Part shown: positions 57,814-64,000 of the stretch, piece after piece
How the letters are laid out: the number at the start of each line of letters is the position of its first letter
How positions within the stretch are numbered: the stretch's first letter is position 1
Source: Verpa conica
Lineage: Eukaryota; Ascomycota; Pezizomycetes; Pezizales; Morchellaceae
NCBI GenBank assembly: GCA_033030425.1
Contig: JAUFSD010000009.1
Span: forward strand, 1,550,001 to 1,614,000
DNA: 64,000 bases
Direction of reading: 5' to 3'
Made by a program: the position numbers and the translations under genes
The notes under the pieces: model-generated
What the model was told of the DNA's origin: nothing
Seen by the model: the letters and a program-made list of their open reading frames with translations, nothing else
Database searches by the model: none

Positions 57814-60409
57814 TCATACCTCTATGACCTTCTCAGCTGCGTTGATATCTTCTGACGGCAGTTTACCTACAGCGCTCAGGGGAGGTATAATAATATGATA
57901 GGCGTCCTGTAGCTCTCCCAGCCCAGCTTCCACGACCGATTGAGCCAACTTATTCAATACCGAATTCACAAGGGCACTTCCGTTCTCCTCGAGGTTGATG
58001 ATACGCCTTCGAGTAACTCCGTGGATCTGAAGGATATGCTTTGCCGCTTCCCACATAAATTTTGCCACTAGATCTAGGCCTAATATATCACCTCCAGATG
58101 CCCTAGTAATACTGACAAAGTATTTATCCGAACCCTCAGCCTTAGTCGTTTCATCGCTAAAAGCGTCAAACGCGAAACCAAAGCTAGTGTGCCAGGGGCG
58201 TGAAATATCATGGGATAAGGGGTCCTCCTGGTCAGGCAGCTCAGGTGCTTCCAAAGGTTTACCAAGAGAAATTTCTGATATTCCATGCTCAAACATTCCA
58301 CCACCTACCCCCCGGAGTTCCATCTATGTTTCATAGTCGTGCTTTCGCTGTTCTCCAACTCTTCCAAGAATCTGTTGGGAGTTGGTAACCCGCACTCCTT
58401 CCTTCTTTCTCGCGATTGGTATATAACTTTGTTGCCTATTCATACGATATTGATTGTAACTACGCTCTCGAGCCAACACGGTTTCCCGGGCCTGTTTGAG
58501 AAACTCCCCGTCTCCCAAATCCCGATCCCCCGATTCCCACGATAACGTTACCGCGGTAGAAGCAATATCCCAATCTCTTTCTGCATCATCTTGACTAAGC
58601 ATCCAAAGACTGAGAATTGCTTCAAGCTTTGATATATCCACAGCCCAAGGTCCCCACTCGCCTGATTCATCTTTTTTCCTATTCATCTCAAAATCGATGA
58701 TAGTAGGTAACCCATTGCAATTGACTGGGAATTGGCAGTTGATAACCCCGCCTCCTAAAAAGCTTGGGGTGGTAGTTATGTCCTTTTCTCCAGAAATCGT
58801 GTTTAAGATGTTTTCCATGGCTCTTCCCGTAGATACCGCGAGTTTTTGCAAAGGTCTTTCCCAATCCGTAATAGTAAGTAAACCCTGTAATAGTGAAACC
58901 ACCTTCTTGCAAGAATTTCGCCTAGTTTTATCAAGTAGGCGTTTGTCCGTCACCCTTCGACTAAGATCAATTAAGCCAGTTTCAATAGCCCAACGGTCGT
59001 TGTGATTCAAATGTTTTGCTAGCCACTGGAGCTCATATCCTTCGGTAATGGGTGTTGTATCTGCTACAGTAGATAGTCCTCGGCGCGCAGCGGCTCGAAA
59101 TACGGTCATAATAAGTGTAGCAAATAATTGGGCGATCGTGCAAGACCAATGCATCGCGCGTAAGCCGATAAACAGAGCGACAAACCCAACTAGAGCGAGA
59201 GAGGTTGCTAGATTGATAAGTACCCCAAAGTTTGCGTTGTTCTTGCACGAGGTCCTTATCTCTTTTTGCTCATGATGAGTAAATATGGCATACCCTTCAA
59301 ATAGTTGGTCATTGACTATTTGACCACCTCGCTGGAGAAATACTGTTCTGACACCCTTCTCTTTTTTGTAGATATGCTCGGTAGTGCTAGCTTCGACGGT
59401 GTGGGAGCATATCAGGACACCGAGGCAAACAAAAAGAGAGCCGGTAATTGTCACTGGAAGTGCATAAGGTTTCACAGTATGACCTCCTTTCTCATACTTT
59501 AAGAAAGTAACCGCTAGGATACACCATGCCCATACAGAAATCTGCAAAAGAATCCCAAGAATTGCATATGTCCATAGCTCTCGCTCTCCGACTCCGGGAC
59601 CGCAGAGGTTGAGGACAAGGTTTGGCGGCTCTTTAAGTGTGGTTTTTTCTGGAGATTTCTGGGACTTGAGTTGATAAAGTCGATGGGTGACAGCACTTTT
59701 TAGACTGTGTATACTAGGAGTATGATAATAAGATTGTTCTTCCAAGAATTCTCCATCATCATCAACTTTATACACCAATTCCACTAGATCTGGCGAGCCC
59801 AGGACCCTGACAACACCGCGCCCGCCCCAAAGCTCGCATACATCGGACGATGTTGAAGACATTAACTCAGCTTCAGCTAAGCCATCGCTTTCTCGGGCCC
59901 TTCCGATGATGTTTTTCAACCATTGCTCCCCGCCAACGCGGATAGCCGAAACCATGATCGTGAGGATTCCAAGAGGGGCCATAGCCAACAGGATATTATC
60001 TGCCCATCCCATAGACTGACTGATGAACTGCTTTGTGACTTGCTCTCCGAAAAGCGTCATCAAAGGTGCCAAATCGCTGAAAAGGTTATTCGAGAATTCA
60101 TCTCCGTCACCAATAGTACTGTCGGCCCCATATGCTACCGGAAGGTAGGATAGTAGAGAAAAGACCACGGCCTTGGAGATTACCCCAATAAAAGTGAGCC
60201 ATTGTAATAACGCGGATGCCCAAACAGAGGTGGGAGTGCGAATCGAAAAGACAGATCGTTTGTTGATAGTTTTGGGTTTAGTAGCTTTTTCTTGGGCTAA
60301 GCAACAAAAGATTAGTAATATGAAACTATCAACATGACAGATGTAGCTTACCGGTTTCTGAGGGGTTCATATCACCGAACCGTTTGGCCACCTGAAGCCT
60401 CTGCAACAT
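57814..60409 (-). CDS. Conserved fungal multi-TM protein, unknown function
   Basis: Exon 1 (60409-60352) starts MLQRLQVAKRFGDMNPSET and joins over a 55-nt intron to a frame of 656 residues ending in TAG at 58324-58326. The same frame reopens at once with ATG for 169 more residues to 57814. A 66-nt phase-0 segment (58389-58324, GTTACC..ACATAG) would splice the stop out and give about 824 residues. The two parts belong together: LLAMAPLGILTIMVSAIRVGG, GRARESDGLAEAELMSSTS, ELWTYAILGILLQ and, at the end, VVEAGLGELQDAYHIIIPPL all match one family that I recall from Pezizomycotina, often next to ankyrin or TPR domains. About six TM helices lie between residues ~70 and 400. The ending VIE/GTATGA looks like a donor, so a 3' exon may be missing or lost. 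If the splice is not used, it is a nonsense-mutated gene. Confidence 0.7.
58324..58389 (-). other. Candidate stop-containing phase-0 intron
   Basis: 22 codons long on the minus strand, beginning GTT and ending TAG, so removal keeps frame. The donor GTTACC is weak; GTGCGG six bases earlier is an alternative. The only branch-like site is a poor GACTAT. Confidence 0.4.
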
Positions 60410-63400
60410 ATCCAAAGCACGGAACCTGTATTATGTAGCAACCGTTAATCGCAACTCGTACCGAGAAAGTACTCCAGACATACCAAGCAATACCTGAGTG
60501 AGCCTTTGTATAAACCTTAGAACTGTATTACTAGGCTAACGAGGGGCCCGGAATGAGCGATTCTTCCTTGGGGTCCGATCAATCAGGGACAGTAACAGTC
60601 TTTTCTTGTAGTTGCGACAGGAGACTAGGAGATATGGTATTAGGAAACAGAGAAGGAATTTTAGCAAAAAGGTTTGTGATAGTTTCCAAGTTTCCTAGCA
60701 CATACCGTCTAATATAAACAGTAGCTGATAACGGACCCTTTGTGCAAGAGCCTCACGCCGGTCTCCAAATAGCAATCTCATCCGCTAGTGCGTTTGTACC
60801 ACGCATATATATAATATATATGCGTGTCTCCTAAATTACTTAGCCAAACCTACAGCTCCAAGGCACAATGTTGAACTCACCCAGCTCCTTAGTGAGGTAC
60901 TGCGAGGTGGGGGGTTCTAAGCGCGTCATAATAATTTCTAGCTACCTAGTTATTGTTATAAATAAGCTTCTTATTGGGTGTCCCATGAGGGTTAGACGGC
61001 TTGCTGTACCGATAAGGGGATCTGGCTATGAATATCCACTTGCAGTGACTACCTAGTTGCATTAGGCGGCTATATCCGCCAGCCCCCATTCCTAAATACT
61101 CGCACATAGCTCCTAAAACCCCGTACAGTCATTAAATCCGCTCAAAAAAACACTTGTGTAGTTCTAATATATAGGGCACCACGGCCTAATGGAGCATTAT
61201 TTTATTTGACAAGGACAAAAGAGAGAACAGAGCGGCCTTAGGGGGCTAACAAAGTAGAAGGGGTTGAAGGCTTGATCAGAAAAACAGAGTTTGTGATAAC
61301 TTAGATGTCACCCCTAAAAAAGCTTGTCACGGTTGCCTGAACGCCACTTTCTTGGCGGTTACAAAACTCTCCAGGAGAAATGCGCAACCAAATCCGGAAG
61401 CGGTTAATTTAAGGTTAATACAACAGGAAGTTCCGAAGTTCATGAGCCCTCTATAATCTAGGGTACATACAGAGTGCGTCTACTTCGATCAACCCCTCTG
61501 ATAGGTGAGGAATATATATCCCTCCGGTAAGTATAGCCTATACACAAACATTATCCTTAAACCTAAGGGAAGCTTGAAAACTAGAAAGACTAATAGTTCT
61601 TACATACTGTGGGGGCAAGCTTCTCTATTATGAAGGATGGCAATCTATGTAGGTCCTTTACCCTCATATCCAGCTCCGCCAAGACATCATACCGCTCCTG
61701 CAGTACACGCACCTAGGCGCATCTTGGCATGATATCCAACAAAAGAAATTTGCCGCCCACCAACAGCCGCTTAATCCAAGCTTTCAGACCCCCCTATATT
61801 ATCACAACCCCTTACTGACTCTTATGCAATCCAGGGTAGTGTAGAGGAATTTTCGTAAATAGTCGGTTTTAGCGCTATATATACCCACGTCCAAAGTAAT
61901 GTAACGCTAGCTCTAACCAATAACAGCGCATAAGCAGAAACATCAAATTCTTCATAGGAAAGTTACAGAGTTCAGGTTCTAATTCTATCACTAAACATCA
62001 TAACTACTCTATACCTAAAAACAAACCCCGAAGCGTCTTGATAAGCACAAAGAAATTAAGCTTAGGTACGTGACCCTACGAGCATAGAGACCAAACTACC
62101 GGTACCTTTAACTATTTCGATACTGCATGATGGTAGAATATAGGTTATTGGTATCCCCTAAACCGTCACACGTAACTATTCGGGATCAGTCTTTCAACGA
62201 TATACCCCAGCTACAATACCCCTAGATATCACAGGAATTATGCTAGAAAATTTAGACTACATTCTCTAAAAAATTGATTATTATAAATTCAATGGATTAT
62301 AGCTAGTGGTTTGATAGCAAGGCTAGAGAATCAGTAGTTATGTCAATTAAAGACCAGTCCTGCTCGGGACCGTTGACCCCCCAAGGGATAATACAGAAAC
62401 TCGAGCATCAACCACCGGGTCCCGTTCATGATAACGGGATCCTCCCATCTCTCACAGCTGCTCGCATAGAGCTCTTTCCATCATACTATTGAGACGATCA
62501 CACTTACAGAACCGAACTTAATAATCTTAGTCATTGTGAATAACCCATACCATATACCCTAGTGACTCTATAGCGCAGGTAGCATTATGTATCCAAAACC
62601 TACAATAGATAAAAGTAACAGTAGAGTGTCACGGCTATTAGTAATTAAAAATACAACACTTATCTTTATTATAAACCTAGTCCCACATAAACCCACCCAC
62701 GTGACCTATTCATACCCAGTGCAAAAGAAAACAAGACAAAAATTATACTGAAAAGCCCATCTCTCATCGACCAAGCTGCTATATTTATATACATTCATAT
62801 GAAATCATAAGCCACCACAATGGTATAATTGAACATAACCCCCCTCTCTCAAAGTAAAAATAATAGAGCAGCGGGGTAAGTTATTCCGAATGGCCTGTGA
62901 ATCCTCAATGGCTAAGCCTTAAATAACTTAATTTCCTGATAGCTCTCGCATAAATATTACTGGTAATAATTTCCCATAGCTAGAAGAATAGACCATACTG
63001 TGGTGAAGAGCTGGATATGGTCCTTGTAGCCGGAGGAGTCTATTCTAGAGTTATATCTCGTATTCCTAGTCTGCATCTCACATATAAGGGCAGATAGACT
63101 ATTTAAAGCCCATGCTGAAAAAAATCCATTAGTAGGAATTCTGCTAACCGTACTGGTTAGCTACATATGAAAAGATAAGGGGGGCTAAGTATGTAACGCT
63201 ATCGAAGTGAAACCCGTGGCGTAAAAACCGTCAGTAAGCAGCCACTAGTTATGACCCAGCTATTAAAAGCTGCATATTATACAAAGATATCCAAAAAAAC
63301 TCCGCATATAAAACAGCCCTTTGGCTCCCACCTGATGACCCTACTGGGTAGTAGTCAACCTATGGTGAGCACCGATACCCCCCCCTACCCAGTTATTTCC

Positions 63401-63499
63401 CCGCAACCTAAACTCCGCACGTGCCTCTATCGGCTCTAGGGCTGGAAAGAAGCAAACTTAAAGAACACGTCGCATGGACTCCCGTATCAAGCCATTCGC
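60410..63499. other. Three-kilobase gene desert
   Basis: No gene is seen. It has a perfect 25-nt AT-rich palindrome (60801-60825) and a short CCCGTT..AACGGG hairpin near 62420. Frames at 60868-61056 and 63251-63439 have no domain features. The first 100 nt probably include the 5' leader of the membrane-protein gene. Confidence 0.55.
60801..60825. repeat. Perfect 25-nt palindrome
   Basis: ACGCATATATAT, A, ATATATATGCGT: perfectly self-complementary around a central A. It is isolated, with no TIR-like flanks. Confidence 0.85.
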
Positions 63500-63813
63500 T
63501 TAAGCCACGACAGCAACGGTTTTCGTGGTGGCGGTTTCCATGCCCGTCGACCCACTTGGCAAATCCTCCTAAACGCAAGCCACGATCAGCTTCATACCCC
63601 GCAGCCAGAGAGAGGGGGGACACGTACAGGCTCAAAAATAACTTCAATCATCAGCGAGCAACTAGGGCAAACGGCAATATTCTCACCATCCCTCAGGTCG
63701 TCTATGGAGATTTCAAAACGGTCGCCACATGGACAAGGGTAGTGGTATATCTGCATCGCGGGATCAAACGTCATGTCCTCGATCTCGATCTGGTCGTAGA
63801 TAGACTCCGCCAT
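63500..63813 (-). CDS. DPH3: Diphthamide biosynthesis protein 3 (CSL zinc finger)
   Basis: DPH3/Kti11 is a small redox-active metal protein that donates electrons to the Dph1-Dph2 radical enzyme for diphthamide on elongation factor 2. It also serves Elongator-dependent tRNA wobble modification. Exons 63813-63628 and 63568-63500 give 84 residues; the 59-nt intron is GTACGT..GCGTTTAG (phase 0). The CSL domain is complete: [35 protein letters not shown], and [15 protein letters not shown], with four metal-binding cysteines in CPC..CPSC. The tail [15 protein letters not shown] is low-complexity. An ATG three codons upstream (63822) is possible, but family members begin at MAES. Without splicing the frame would end GCGV, which does not fit the family. 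Confidence 0.95.
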
Positions 63814-64000
63814 TATTGTCATACGTTAGGGCTGGCAAATACGGATGTTGTAGCGATATTAGGTGTCTCTCTATGGCGGGGCAGACGTGAAGGGATGGAG
63901 GGGTCGGGAAAGTGTGACCGGGAAGAGAAGCACTCGAAGACTTTTGCGGGTGTGGCTAACCGAACTAGGGCTGATCAGCGAGGGGGCGGAGCCTCAGCCT
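63814..64000. other. Probable DPH3 promoter region
   Basis: GC-rich for this window (GGGGGCGGAGCC near 63983). No further feature can be defined before the window ends. Confidence 0.4.

Noticed and set aside
1..64000. CRISPR arrays, prokaryotic operons, phage or plasmid features
   Set aside because: Introns, eukaryotic gene families and tRNA/Pol III signals show a fungal nuclear genome. No regularly spaced direct repeats exist apart from coding ankyrin units and microsatellites.

Overview
The window looks like a gene-poor, AT-rich stretch of a filamentous ascomycete (Pezizomycotina) nuclear genome. Genes carry short introns (about 40-190 nt) with GT..AG ends and CTAAC-like branch sites. The gene families are typical of this group: NACHT-ankyrin STAND proteins, an F-box/ankyrin protein, an MFS sugar porter, a CHAT/TPR protein and a conserved fungal multi-TM family. 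Eukaryotic core genes (frataxin, DPH3) and three tRNA-Glu genes are also present. A degraded gene at 10.4-11.9 kb resembles a family I associate with Pezizomycetes (truffle/morel-like fungi), but the genus is inference only.

Layout. 1-8 kb: the possible 3' end of an upstream gene, an acidic-protein relic, a TPR-CHAT gene broken by two in-frame stops and a frameshift, and decayed DNA. 7.8-10 kb: a coiled-coil plus H-type-lectin-like gene. 10.4-11.9 kb: a broken copy of a lineage-restricted family. 12.8 kb: tRNA-Glu(UUC). 13.5-17.7 kb: an intact six-exon NACHT-ankyrin gene. 21.2-23.7 kb: an apparently GC-richer island with an F-box/ankyrin gene (+) and a BTB gene (-). 23.7-29.7 kb: a desert with microsatellites. 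29.8-30.4 kb: mitochondrial frataxin. 35.5-37.7 kb: a ten-exon MFS sugar porter. 39.2-43.2 kb: a second NACHT-ankyrin gene (-) with the same exon/phase plan. 46.9-47.4 kb: a hAT-like element with a pogo-like MITE inside it. 47.8-49.5 kb: a DAO-type FAD oxidase (-). 52.9-55.2 kb: an FMO fused to a DUF6314-like domain (+). 55.8-57.0 kb: an inverted pair of tRNA-Glu(CUC) genes flanking a second pogo-like MITE. 57.8-60.4 kb: a conserved fungal membrane protein (-). 63.5-63.8 kb: DPH3/KTI11 (-).

No operon logic applies. The theme of the accessory part is self/non-self-type machinery: two NACHT-ankyrin receptors, a CHAT protease relic, a lectin-like recognition protein and an F-box/ankyrin protein. 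They are interspersed with housekeeping genes and small DNA transposons. The two flavoproteins (48-55 kb, divergent, 3.4 kb apart) could act in one oxidative pathway, but nothing in the sequence proves this. Exon boundaries were placed by hand from splice motifs and reading-frame continuity; no alignment or expression evidence was available.
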